Source: an uncultured Clostridia bacterium
GTDB lineage: Bacteria; Bacillota; Clostridia; JAAYHZ01
DNA length: 12,363 nucleotides
Direction of reading: 5' to 3'
Assembly (NCBI GenBank): GCA_937894465.1
Contig: CALCRE010000229.1
Location: forward strand, 1-12,363
Below the pieces are notes generated by a model. The model was not told the origin of the DNA. It worked only from the letters and a program-made list of their open reading frames with translations, and did not search any database. Position numbers and translations under genes: made by a program. Shown piece by piece: positions 1 through 6,828 of the stretch; the first letter of the stretch is position 1; every line of letters begins with the position of its first letter.

Positions 1-505
1 CAGGATTTTCCACTTCAACACCGTCATACCACCATTCACCACCTTGTTTACATTGCCATTTGCCGGGATGCTGAACAAAAGCCCGATATGCATCATAGTT
101 TCCTCCGTGTAAGGGGCAACCTTCATATTGCCCGGGGCTGTATGTACCGGGATATTGAGCAGGTATCAAGTCATAAAGCTTTTGATCGGATAACCCCATC
201 CAAAAGTCTGCATCTTTTTTCATTTGATCAAAAGTCGAACGGACCAGCTGATTGTTTTTTATCCCTCGCTTTATATCCTCAAACTCTTGTTCTGCAATCA
301 ACAAGTTGCCTTCTTTTTTCTTGTGGTTTTTTAACAGAAGGGTCAAGTCCTTTAAGGGGTACTGACGAGGAGTGACCACACCGAACTTACTTTTGTATTC
401 CTCGATATGCTTTAATTCGTCCTGATCAAGTATGTACCCTTCCTTGATATGCTCTTTTATAAAATCCAACTGACTCATTTGGCAGACAAGGTTTTTCCGG
501 TTCAT
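1..505 (-). CDS. Heparinase II/III-like protein, N-terminal part (partial, runs off left edge)
   Basis: An open frame of 168 codons begins at ATG 503-505 and continues to the window edge without a stop. It is preceded by a good ribosome site (AAGGAGAG, about 7 nt before the ATG) and starts only 24 bp after the permease stop, so it belongs to the same transcript. The N-terminus is charged and soluble, with no signal peptide. From about residue 90 there is an aromatic-rich stretch (FDQMKKDADFWMGLSDQKLY). It is followed by CPLHGG near residue 131 and a W-x-C-x-x-GG-E-W-W pattern near residue 150. Paired Cys/Gly motifs of this kind, CP-x-x-G then W-x-C-x-x-G, occur before the toroid domain of heparinase II/III and related polysaccharide lyases. 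The catalytic domains would lie outside the window, so the family call is an inference. Without a signal peptide the product would act inside the cell, on imported oligosaccharides if the call is right. Confidence 0.6.
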   Translation of the reverse strand, partial: MNRKNLVCQMSQLDFIKEHIKEGYILDQDELKHIEEYKSKFGVVTPRQYPLKDLTLLLKNHKKKEGNLLIAEQEFEDIKRGIKNNQLVRSTFDQMKKDADFWMGLSDQKLYDLIPAQYPGTYSPGQYEGCPLHGGNYDAYRAFVQHPGKWQCKQGGEWWYDGVEVENP

Positions 506-529
506 AATTTTGCTCTCCTTCCCTTTCGG

Positions 530-1189
530 TTAAAAATCCCTTTTGGAATATAGTTTCATGGACAAAAGCCAAGAGACAGATAAGATGAGAAGCGTCCCAA
601 TGATTAATAATAATGTTATCATATAATCCGGTGTGGTTTTCAAAAAGGTCACCAAACCCCCTTGCCACTCCCCTTCCATTCCGGATACCGCTGTGTTGAT
701 TAGTTCAGGAACGCCGAAGAAAAAGACGAAAAACAAAACAAGATTGATTACCTTGGCTTTTGTATAACCTAATTTAAACAACAAGGGAAAGAAGATGGCA
801 TTCATGATGCTGATGCTGACAAAGGTTGATAGAATTCCGGATAAATCCACAGGATATATGTCTAATGAAACCTTTGCCAATCTCGCTATATAGTGAAGGA
901 TCATATAGGCAACAATCCCGATCAAAGCAAATAGATATACCGACAGATATTTTGATGTAACCACCATGGATCTCCTTACAGGAAGGCTGTTCAGCATAAT
1001 ATCAGCTTTGTTTTTATCATCCAATGCAAATGCTCCCATGACTAAAATGTAGGTAAAGGCTGTGATTGCCGCAGGTAGCATAGCCTGTTGCAAGCTTTGG
1101 AATACAAACATGAAAAACACAATATATAGCAAAGCGAAAAAGAATGATTTCTTTTGTATGAGTAAATCTTTAAAAGCCAAATTAAGCAT
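530..1189 (-). CDS. ABC-2 type transporter permease
   Basis: Membrane subunit of an ABC exporter, about 219 aa with roughly six hydrophobic segments (near residues 15-30, 35-50, 85-105, 120-140, 145-165 and 190-212). The region after the second segment, DDKNKADIMLNSLPVRRSMV, matches the pattern of the ABC2_membrane_5 family (an acidic stretch, then S/T-LPV-R followed by a SKYL motif). I place the start at the ATG at 1187-1189. The upstream ATG at 1193-1195 directly touches the GGAGGA ribosome site, whereas the inner ATG has a 6-7 nt spacing. With this start the gene still overlaps the end of the ATPase gene by 8 bp, which indicates translational coupling. It presumably pairs with the ATPase encoded just upstream. 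The transported substrate cannot be read from the sequence. Small two-gene exporters under YtrA-type repressors often act on peptides or cell-envelope antibiotics, but that is only an analogy. Confidence 0.85.
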   Translation of the reverse strand: MLNLAFKDLLIQKKSFFFALLYIVFFMFVFQSLQQAMLPAAITAFTYILVMGAFALDDKNKADIMLNSLPVRRSMVVTSKYLSVYLFALIGIVAYMILHYIARLAKVSLDIYPVDLSGILSTFVSISIMNAIFFPLLFKLGYTKAKVINLVLFFVFFFGVPELINTAVSGMEGEWQGGLVTFLKTTPDYMITLLLIIGTLLILSVSWLLSMKLYSKRDF

Positions 1190-2048
1190 GTTCATTCCTC
1201 CTTGTGTAGTAAACCATAATGTCGTCTAAAGTTGGTTTTTCCATGACGGCTTTTCCATTGAATAACCTCATGACCTTATTTTTATTCCTAACCAGCGTTT
1301 CCAATCCATATTGGTTTTCCTTCACACCCACAATATCTTTTTTATCGATGGAGTCCATCAAGCTTTTAGGTCCTTTTAACAACCCGTAGTTTTCCAACAA
1401 ACTGTCCTTGGTGTCGCTCAAGACAATTTCACCGTCATTAATAAATGTGATATAGTCTGCAATCTTATCCAAATCCGATGTAATGTGAGTGGAGAAGAAA
1501 ATTCCTTTGTTTTCATCTTGGATCAATTCGGTTAGAATATCCAATAACTCGCTTCGAATCACCGGATCCAGACCGGATGTAGGTTCATCCATAATCAACA
1601 AGCTGGCATTGTGGGACAAGGCGATTGCCAAAGAAAACTTCATTTTCATCCCTTTAGACAGTTCTTTTATCTTTTTATCAACGGGTAATTCAAAGTCTTT
1701 GATATACTTGTCAAATACCTTTTCATCCCATTCTTTGTAAAAAGGAGCGACGATATTTTTCATTTGTGTAACGGTCACTTCATCGTAATAATGGTTTTCA
1801 TCCAAAACAAATCCGATTTTGTTCTTGACTTCAATCTCATTTTTAATGTTGTCCTTACCGAAGATCTTGATTTCCCCGCTATCCCTTTTTATCAGGTTCA
1901 TAATCAATTTGATCGTGGTACTTTTTCCTGCGCCGTTAGGACCGATAAAACCCATGATATATCCTCTTTCAAGAGACAAATTGATATCCTTTAATGAAAA
2001 GGAATCAAAATTCTTCCGAAGGTTCTTAATTTCCAAGATAGGCTCCAT
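1182..2048 (-). CDS. ABC transporter ATP-binding protein
   Basis: Cytoplasmic ATPase of 288 aa that powers the permease encoded next to it. Walker A is GPNGAGKST (residues 36-44), the signature is LSKGM (130-134), Walker B is LLIMDEP (150-156, with Asp154 and catalytic Glu155), the D-loop is SGLD and the switch His is 188 (FFSTHI). The position of the Q-loop reads GFVLDEN, without the usual Gln, as is common in the YtrB/EcsA-like export ATPases. The C-terminal 80 residues after the nucleotide-binding core are the extension typical of ABC-2 exporters. The ATG at 2046-2048 is preceded by GGAGG lying in the last codons of gntR, and only 3 bp separate the two genes. Its 3' end overlaps the permease. 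The organisation (repressor, ATPase, permease) matches ytr-type operons. Confidence 0.93.
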   Translation of the reverse strand: MEPILEIKNLRKNFDSFSLKDINLSLERGYIMGFIGPNGAGKSTTIKLIMNLIKRDSGEIKIFGKDNIKNEIEVKNKIGFVLDENHYYDEVTVTQMKNIVAPFYKEWDEKVFDKYIKDFELPVDKKIKELSKGMKMKFSLAIALSHNASLLIMDEPTSGLDPVIRSELLDILTELIQDENKGIFFSTHITSDLDKIADYITFINDGEIVLSDTKDSLLENYGLLKGPKSLMDSIDKKDIVGVKENQYGLETLVRNKNKVMRLFNGKAVMEKPTLDDIMVYYTRRNEHA

Positions 2049-2051
2049 TGG

Positions 2052-2429
2052 CTAAACTTCCTCCTCATAAAACAATTTCATCATTTCAATTAATTCATCC
2101 TGTGACAGGTCTATGGATTTTGCTGCATTTACTGCCTCTTCAAGCTTTTCTTCCACAATTCGAATTCTTGATTCTTTCAAAAGTTCCTTGTTTTGTGCAG
2201 CCACATAAGACCCCTTCCCCGGTACCGAGACAATAAATCCGTCTTTTTCCAGTTCTTCATAGGCTCTTTTTGTGGTTATGACACTAATTTGTAGCTCCTT
2301 GGCAAGGTTTCTGATGGATGGTAACAGCTCCGCTTCCATCAGCTCCCCTTTTATAATCAAGTCTTTTATTTGTCCGGTGATTTGCTCATAGATAGGCAAT
2401 TCCGAAGTGTTTGAAATGATAATATTCAA
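2052..2429 (-). CDS. GntR-family transcriptional regulator, YtrA type
   Basis: DNA-binding repressor of 125 aa, the usual short length of the YtrA subfamily. The winged helix-turn-helix occupies residues 10-75: LPIYEQITGQIKDLIIKGEL, then LLPSIRNLAKELQISVITTK as the recognition region, and a wing that ends GFIVSVPGKGSYV. The C-terminal 50 residues form a short acidic two-helix tail for dimerisation, not the large ligand domain of FadR or HutC types. The start is a TTG at 2427-2429 with GGAGG 7 nt upstream; no in-frame ATG fits the conserved N-terminus. It is the first gene of the operon with the ABC exporter and probably represses its own promoter through the palindrome at 2473-2493. The inducer is unknown; related repressors respond to cell-wall-active compounds. 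Confidence 0.9.
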   Translation of the reverse strand: MNIIISNTSELPIYEQITGQIKDLIIKGELMEAELLPSIRNLAKELQISVITTKRAYEELEKDGFIVSVPGKGSYVAAQNKELLKESRIRIVEEKLEEAVNAAKSIDLSQDELIEMMKLFYEEEV

Positions 2430-2452
2430 CTGGTTTCCTCCAAATTTTGTTC

Positions 2453-2493
2453 ACTGTGTATACCACTCATACTGTATATACCGTACATATACA
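2453..2493. promoter_or_regulatory. Candidate GntR operator (autoregulation)
   Basis: There is a perfect 7-bp inverted repeat, TGTATAT-N7-ATATACA, at 2473-2493, immediately downstream of the -10 of the gntR promoter. A further half-site, ACTGTGTATAC at 2453-2463, repeats ACTGTATATAC at 2471-2481 with one mismatch and an 18-bp offset. GT/AC-rich palindromes overlapping the transcription start are usual for GntR-family autoregulators. Binding by this regulator is inferred. Confidence 0.6.
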
Positions 2494-2494
2494 T

Positions 2495-2523
2495 TATATA
2501 ACCTATATTAAGTTAATTGTCAA
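2495..2523 (-). promoter_or_regulatory. Sigma-A promoter of the gntR-ABC operon
   Basis: Read on the minus strand, a perfect -35 box TTGACA (2518-2523) is followed after 17 nt by TATATA (2495-2500). An overlapping TATAAT lies 2 nt further on (2493-2498). It lies 65-95 bp before the gntR TTG start, with the candidate operator covering the expected start site. Confidence 0.7.
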
Positions 2524-2552
2524 TAGGGAAATAAAATAAAAATTATTTATAG

Positions 2553-2650
2553 CACACTTCTCCACAAAAAAATGAGTACATTTTTCTGTAGTAATCTTAT
2601 GTACACACTTCTCTACAAAAAAATGAGTACATTTTTCTGTAGTAATCTTA
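2553..2650. repeat. Two tandem 47-bp units, each with a 13-bp hairpin
   Basis: Units 2553-2599 and 2604-2650 are identical except for one base (C at 2563, T at 2614), with a 51-bp period. Each contains CTACAAAAAAATG - AGTA - CATTTTTCTGTAG, an inverted repeat with one internal mismatch in 13 bp (2562-2591 and 2613-2642); the first copy has a second imperfect pair. The element lies 8 bp after the capA stop and before the gntR promoter, so it may end capA transcription. Neither hairpin is followed by a clear T-run on the minus strand, and the stems are AT-rich, so they are not classical intrinsic terminators. Confidence 0.85.
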
Positions 2651-2658
2651 CCTGACTG

Positions 2659-3954
2659 TTAGAATTCTACAAACCCGATACCTTCTTGAATACGTATGCT
2701 AGTACCGAACGGTTTACTCAATTGATCCATGCGCTCTAACACTTCGATTCGATCAGATAATCGAGGCCATCCGCTTTTATGAGGAGGTAATCCGTATCCT
2801 AGCTCAATGGATATCATCTTTATTTCCGACAACACCCCCTCTTTCATTGTCCATGTAGCAATGACCGACCCCATGGCATCCGGGTCACAAGAAAGGCCTC
2901 TTGTCCCGTTGTTGCTTCTTTTTTGCAATGCATCAGTGACATGATGCTCCGGACCGAGACCATATTTTTCATAAAAATCAGCAGGAAGAACCGAAACGGT
3001 TTCACTTTGGAATATGAAATTTCCCAAGCTGTAGAATATGGGTTTGTTCTTATAAATTTCAATCCCTCGCAATACATGAGGACCGTGACCAAGTACGGCA
3101 TGAGCCCCTGCATCGATACACCTTTTCGATGCAGCCACTAGAAAGTCTGCAGGGTGATCTTTATTAGCTCCTTTGATTTGATGAGAATGGATGCTGACAA
3201 TGACATAATCGGCTTGCCCTTTTGCTTGAGCAATGGAGTTTTCCAACCGCTTCATGTCTTTTTCCAAAGGTTTTGTTTCCACACAGGAAAACTGGCTTTT
3301 CTTGAAAGAATACTGTCCGAACATGAACTCATCCTCTTGAAGTTCCGGCAAGAAACCTTCTTTTCGAATCATATCATCATAAGAGTTGATTCCGGTCAAA
3401 TGTGCAATTTTTTTTAAGGCATCGAATTCTTCCGTCTTACAAAGATACGTCGTGGAAAATCGAAGAGGGTTAACGCCCGGGCGTCCCGGCACATCTTTTC
3501 GTTGTTCTCCGGCAACCCAAGATTCATGAAAGCTTGATGTTATGGAAATGAGGGCAACACGCCCGGAAGGACAATCCAAGTACACCGGTTGACCGGCTTC
3601 GGAAAGATTTCTACCGGTTCCGGTATGGACCAGTTCATATTCATCCAAGTGTTTTAAAGTGGCCTCCAATCCACCGTATGAATAATCCAACGCATGATTG
3701 TTTGCGGTGCCAATCAGATTAAAACCATAATCCTTGATGCTATCTAAGGTTTTCGGAGAAGCCACAGCCCATGTGCCACCACTTTGAGCCGAAGGAAACC
3801 CCTCCATATCATGTATGGTCACTTCCAAGTTGGTAAACCGGGCTTGAGCTGATCGAATTACCTCTTTAACCTTTTGGAATTCGCTGTCTTGTTTTAAATG
3901 ACAGCGGGTTACGAAGCTGTCTCCTGTCGCTGAAAAAGTCATCACTTGATTCAT
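2659..3954 (-). CDS. CapA/PgsA-family metallophosphatase-like protein
   Basis: A 431-aa member of the CapA (PGA_cap) family, which has a calcineurin-like metal-binding fold. Visible family blocks are SATGD (8-12), N42-L-E44, GTANNHALDY (82-91), the GTGRN turn (112-116), VSIHSH (253-258), the AHAVLGHGPHVLRG block (284-297) and SLGNFIFQ (309-316). The Asp, Asn and His residues expected to hold the metals are present. In poly-gamma-glutamate makers the family protein (PgsA or CapA) is anchored in the membrane. This protein starts straight in the catalytic domain and has no signal peptide or membrane segment, so it is probably cytosolic. No capB or capC partner is in the window, so capsule synthesis is not supported. 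The ATG at 3952-3954 has a moderate AGGTAGGG ribosome site. It lies downstream of the ROK gene but probably also has its own promoter. Confidence 0.88.
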   Translation of the reverse strand: MNQVMTFSATGDSFVTRCHLKQDSEFQKVKEVIRSAQARFTNLEVTIHDMEGFPSAQSGGTWAVASPKTLDSIKDYGFNLIGTANNHALDYSYGGLEATLKHLDEYELVHTGTGRNLSEAGQPVYLDCPSGRVALISITSSFHESWVAGEQRKDVPGRPGVNPLRFSTTYLCKTEEFDALKKIAHLTGINSYDDMIRKEGFLPELQEDEFMFGQYSFKKSQFSCVETKPLEKDMKRLENSIAQAKGQADYVIVSIHSHQIKGANKDHPADFLVAASKRCIDAGAHAVLGHGPHVLRGIEIYKNKPIFYSLGNFIFQSETVSVLPADFYEKYGLGPEHHVTDALQKRSNNGTRGLSCDPDAMGSVIATWTMKEGVLSEIKMISIELGYGLPPHKSGWPRLSDRIEVLERMDQLSKPFGTSIRIQEGIGFVEF

Positions 3955-3983
3955 ATTAATACCCTACCTTGGTTGATATGTTT

Positions 3984-4012
3984 ATTGTATGTTTTCAAGT
4001 AATCATATTCAA
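3984..4012 (-). promoter_or_regulatory. Candidate promoter of the capA-like gene
   Basis: On the minus strand, TTGAAT (4007-4012) and TACAAT (3984-3989) are separated by exactly 17 nt. The pair lies between the ROK stop and the capA start, about 30 bp before the ATG. It would allow capA expression independent of the SIS-ROK transcript. Confidence 0.5.
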
Positions 4013-4015
4013 GTG

Positions 4016-4966
4016 CTACTTTGAATTTAGGATGACCAAAGCGGCAGCACCTAGTAATGCCGCCTCATATCCTAATCGAGTCACCTTTATATCAAATCCG
4101 GATAAAGTCGTATGTACATTTTTTTCGGTTGTTAGCTTTATGACATCCGTCATGAGATCCAGTGAAGATGCAACTCCTCCTCCAATGATCACAGCCTCGG
4201 GATTGAGTACATTGACACAATAACTGATACCTCTGCCCAACCAAATTGCAGCTTTTTCATAAATTTCAACTGCCTTATGATTGCCTTGCTTTGCAAGGAC
4301 AGAACAACCTATTGCATCCATAGGTTGCTTGTGGAAAGAAAAAGCTTCTTCAAACAGGGGATCTTCTCGAATCGCTTCTTTCGTATAGCGGGTTATCGCC
4401 GTTCCGGATGCATGTGCTTCCAAACAGCCGCTTTGGCCGCAAGGGCATAACGCAGGGTGCTCATACTCCACCTTAAGGTGGCCGAATTCACCTGCACAAT
4501 TCCAACCGCCTCGAATCAAACGACCTTCACTGACCACGGCACCACCGATACCTGTGGAAACGGTCATCCAAATAAAATTTTTATATGCATCTTTGTATCC
4601 GAAAAGCAATTCACCAATTGCACAAGCATTCACATCATTTTCTATTACAATATGATCTATGCCGGTTTCACAGCGGAAAAACGACTTTACATCAATATTT
4701 TCCCATCCTTTATACACGGCTTTTAACAAGATGCCTTCTTTGCTATTCACCATACCGGGCATATTAATACCGATCCCGTAAAGATCGTCACAGGATATGC
4801 CGATCGAATCAATGCATTGGCGCAATACAGTGCAGCATGATAAGAAGTGTTGTTGCCAATTGTATGTATTTGTGGCAAATTGATATTTACACAATATCGA
4901 ACCGTTTTGATCAATGATTCCCACAATGGTTTTCGTACCACCGATATCCAAAGCCCCTATATACAT
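4016..4966 (-). CDS. ROK-family sugar kinase (glucokinase-like)
   Basis: A 316-aa ROK kinase, the normal length, with no N-terminal DNA-binding domain, so it is an enzyme and not a NagC/XylR-type repressor. It has the phosphate-binding DIGGTKT (7-13), GINMPG (66-71), END (109-111, with Asp111 as the likely catalytic base), STGIGG (137-142), AGEFGH (158-163) and the zinc site made of His163 plus CPCGQSGC (174-181), followed by the family Glu183. It should phosphorylate a hexose or amino sugar with ATP in the cytosol; which sugar cannot be read. The ATG at 4964-4966 follows AAAAGGTGA at a good distance. The gene lies 37 bp after the SIS gene, so the two are probably co-transcribed and may act on successive sugar-phosphate steps. 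Confidence 0.92.
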   Translation of the reverse strand: MYIGALDIGGTKTIVGIIDQNGSILCKYQFATNTYNWQQHFLSCCTVLRQCIDSIGISCDDLYGIGINMPGMVNSKEGILLKAVYKGWENIDVKSFFRCETGIDHIVIENDVNACAIGELLFGYKDAYKNFIWMTVSTGIGGAVVSEGRLIRGGWNCAGEFGHLKVEYEHPALCPCGQSGCLEAHASGTAITRYTKEAIREDPLFEEAFSFHKQPMDAIGCSVLAKQGNHKAVEIYEKAAIWLGRGISYCVNVLNPEAVIIGGGVASSLDLMTDVIKLTTEKNVHTTLSGFDIKVTRLGYEAALLGAAALVILNSK

Positions 4967-5003
4967 ATTGTCACCTTTTCTCTCCCATAAAGCTTATATA
5001 AGA

Positions 5004-5582
5004 TCAATGACCTTTAATTCCCCATACCTTGTATAAAACGGACATCATCAAATGATCGAGAATCATATGGATGTCTTCTGTTATTTGCATGTTACAAACG
5101 GGAACATTTAAGCTGACATCAACCATGGAAGCCACTTTACCTCCATCATAACCGGTGAGCCCGATGGTTTTCGCACCTATTTCATTTGCATATTGCAATG
5201 CATGAATAATATTTTTACTGTTGCCGCTCCCGCTGATCCCTATAACCAAGTCGGTATCTTTCAACCTGCCCCGAAGTTGAAAAGCAAATACATCCTCATA
5301 CCCGATATCGTTTGCAATCGCCGTGAGGGTCGACATGTTATCGCTCAGGCAGACAAAGCGAAACTTTTTTTCAGTATATTCCGAAATACCTTTGTTGAAA
5401 TCATTCACAAAATGAGATGCAGTAGAAGCACTTCCGCCATTGCCAAAAATGTAGATTGTACTTTCCCGTTCATATGCTGTGATGATTTCATTCAAAACAT
5501 CATTAATTCGGTTTAAATCCAGCTTTTTTAAAATATCTATTTCCTGATTGATATAATTCTGAATGTGGTTTTTATAATCCAT
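5004..5582 (-). CDS. SIS-domain phosphosugar isomerase-like protein (GmhA family)
   Basis: A 192-aa single-SIS-domain protein with the size and layout of phosphoheptose isomerase GmhA. After an N-terminal helix (residues 1-40) come the sugar-phosphate loops IFGNGGSASTASH (45-57) and GISGSGNSKN (115-124), then QITEDIHMILDH (166-177). His172 lies where GmhA has its catalytic His. At the position of the GmhA catalytic Glu, in the segment after the first loop (HFVNDFNKG), there appears to be Asp61, so the substrate may not be sedoheptulose 7-phosphate. No other heptose genes are nearby; the partner is the ROK kinase. The ATG at 5580-5582 follows AAAGGAGAG. It is the first gene of this transcript. 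Confidence 0.85.
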   Translation of the reverse strand: MDYKNHIQNYINQEIDILKKLDLNRINDVLNEIITAYERESTIYIFGNGGSASTASHFVNDFNKGISEYTEKKFRFVCLSDNMSTLTAIANDIGYEDVFAFQLRGRLKDTDLVIGISGSGNSKNIIHALQYANEIGAKTIGLTGYDGGKVASMVDVSLNVPVCNMQITEDIHMILDHLMMSVLYKVWGIKGH

Positions 5583-5607
5583 GAGAACTCTCCTTTATTA
5601 TTGATAT

Positions 5608-5637
5608 ATTATAGCTTTTATGTCTGTCATCTGACAT
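5608..5637 (-). promoter_or_regulatory. Promoter and palindromic operator candidate of the SIS-ROK transcript
   Basis: On the minus strand a perfect TATAAT (5608-5613) lies about 25 bp before the SIS ATG. Its -35 is weak: TGTCAG (5631-5636) at 17 nt. That weak -35 lies inside a palindrome, TGTCA-TC-TGACA (5625-5636), flanked by a further ATGTC (5620-5624) that pairs with GACAT (5633-5637). A poor -35 overlapped by a palindrome suggests regulated expression, but no regulator gene for it is visible here. Confidence 0.45.
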
Positions 5638-5775
5638 GCTCATTGTACGTTTTAACATCCAATCAATCAAGTATTACTTTCATTTTCAAAATTCAATAAA
5701 TCAAATTTTTACCGTAACATATAGATAGCCGGATTAATACTCTATATTAACATAATATAAAGGAAATGATTTTTA

Positions 5776-6471
5776 ATGTTAAATTCAATAGAACCTACCC
5801 GTTTTGAAAATCCGATCTATCCAATCCCTTTGAAGAACAACGCTTGCTTTGATCCGTACGCTTGTAAGATGAAGGTGGAAGGAAAAGGTGTTGTGAAAGT
5901 GTTACCGGATATGCTGACCGTGGTGATCGGAACCACTGTTGAAAATGCACAATTAACCGAAGCACAGAATGAGAATGCAAGAATCATGAATCAAGTGGTG
6001 GATGCACTGCTTGATGCCGGCATACCTCAAGAGGATATACAAACACAAACCTACAGTGTTTTCCCTCAATATGATTATATAGACGGGCGACAAGTATTAC
6101 GAGGATATTCTGTCACACACAGCCTTCTTGTTACCATCCGTGATCCGGAAAAAGCCGGGGAAATTATCGATACCTCTGTTCAAAACGGTGCCAATGAAAT
6201 CAGTCAGTTGATGTTTTCTTTGGAAGACCCTTCTCGGTATTACAATGAGGCTTTGGATAGAGCACTCGAAGATGCACACCACAAAGTCTTGTCACTTGCT
6301 GCTAAAATGGGTGTTGCAGTGTCCCCGAGGCCTGTGAGCATCGTTGAAGAACGATACAGTCAAGCTTCCCCCACCGGAGTTATGGGCATCAGAAGCTCGG
6401 ACGCAATGACCAATATACAAACCGGTCAATTGGAAATTACAGCAACCATCAGTGTGCTGTATACCTATTAA
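5776..6471 (+). CDS. SIMPL-domain (DUF541) protein
   Basis: A 231-aa protein consisting almost entirely of a SIMPL domain (residues 32-230). Recognisable parts are KVEGKGVVKVLPDMLTVVIG near 33-52, the helix ENARIMNQVVDALLDAGIP, then IQTQTYSVFPQYDY (88-101) and LRGYSVTHSLLVTI (108-121), and the C-terminal ITATISVLY strand. Many family members are exported or periplasmic. This one has no signal peptide or membrane segment; its first 30 residues are polar and proline-rich. The function of the family is not settled (a mouse member was linked to IRAK signalling, and bacterial ones to oxidative stress). The ATG follows AAAGGAAA by about 9 nt. It is transcribed divergently from the SIS gene and stands alone. 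I see no convincing sigma-A promoter directly upstream. Confidence 0.85.
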   Translation: MLNSIEPTRFENPIYPIPLKNNACFDPYACKMKVEGKGVVKVLPDMLTVVIGTTVENAQLTEAQNENARIMNQVVDALLDAGIPQEDIQTQTYSVFPQYDYIDGRQVLRGYSVTHSLLVTIRDPEKAGEIIDTSVQNGANEISQLMFSLEDPSRYYNEALDRALEDAHHKVLSLAAKMGVAVSPRPVSIVEERYSQASPTGVMGIRSSDAMTNIQTGQLEITATISVLYTY

Positions 6472-6537
6472 CCACTATGTAAACAAATTGCAATGGAGAT
6501 AATCCTCAATGCTTACAATTAAATACCCTATAATTGA

Positions 6538-6567
6538 AAAGTTGCCGTGACAGTGCACGGCAACTTT
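6538..6567. terminator. Bidirectional hairpin terminator
   Basis: A perfect 12-bp stem AAAGTTGCCGTG / CACGGCAACTTT with loop ACAGTG lies between the convergent SIMPL and copZ genes. Its outer A/T pairs give a TTTT on each side, so it can end transcripts from both directions. Confidence 0.85.
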
Positions 6568-6587
6568 CATTATACTATTTATATTTA

Positions 6588-6800
6588 TTAACTGACATCT
6601 GTTACTTCGTAACCTGCATCTTCAACAGCCGCTTTGATCTTGTCGGAAGACAAATCCACTTCCAACTCCATATCTGCTGTTTTCTTTTTTAAATTGACTT
6701 TCACATTCTTTACACCGTCCAATTCTTTCAATGCATTTTCCACTCTTTTGACACAGTGATCACAAGTCATTCCTTCAATCCCGACTTTTTTCTTTATCAT
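6588..6800 (-). CDS. copZ: Copper chaperone (HMA domain), CopZ-like
   Basis: A 70-aa single heavy-metal-associated domain with the ferredoxin-like fold. The Cu(I) site is GMTCDHC (Cys13 and Cys16), followed by the helix KRVENALKELDGVKNVKVNL and a C-terminal AAVEDAGYEVTDV. It carries Cu(I) in the cytosol and hands it to the CopA ATPase or the CsoR sensor. I chose the second ATG (6798-6800), because GGAGGG directly abuts the first ATG at 6804-6806 but stands 6 nt before the second. It lies 28 bp after copA and is the last gene of the csoR-copA-copZ operon, closed by the hairpin at 6538-6567. Confidence 0.93.
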   Translation of the reverse strand: MIKKKVGIEGMTCDHCVKRVENALKELDGVKNVKVNLKKKTADMELEVDLSSDKIKAAVEDAGYEVTDVS

Positions 6801-6828
6801 ATCCATCCCTCCGTTTTCAATATATTTT

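Noticed and set aside
88..375. A 95-codon plus-strand frame at the left edge
   Set aside because: The minus-strand frame over the same bases has a good ribosome site, fits the operon and shows Cys/Gly and aromatic motifs; the plus-strand frame has no ribosome site or recognisable pattern.
426..668. An 80-codon minus-strand frame spanning the permease end and the lyase-like start
   Set aside because: It overlaps two better supported genes in another frame and lacks a start signal.
2553..2650. CRISPR array
   Set aside because: There are only two units, the interval between them is 4 bp, and no cas genes are present.
2659..3954. A poly-gamma-glutamate capsule locus based on the CapA-like protein
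   Set aside because: No CapB ligase, CapC or CapE partners are nearby and the protein has no membrane anchor, so a capsule role is not supported.
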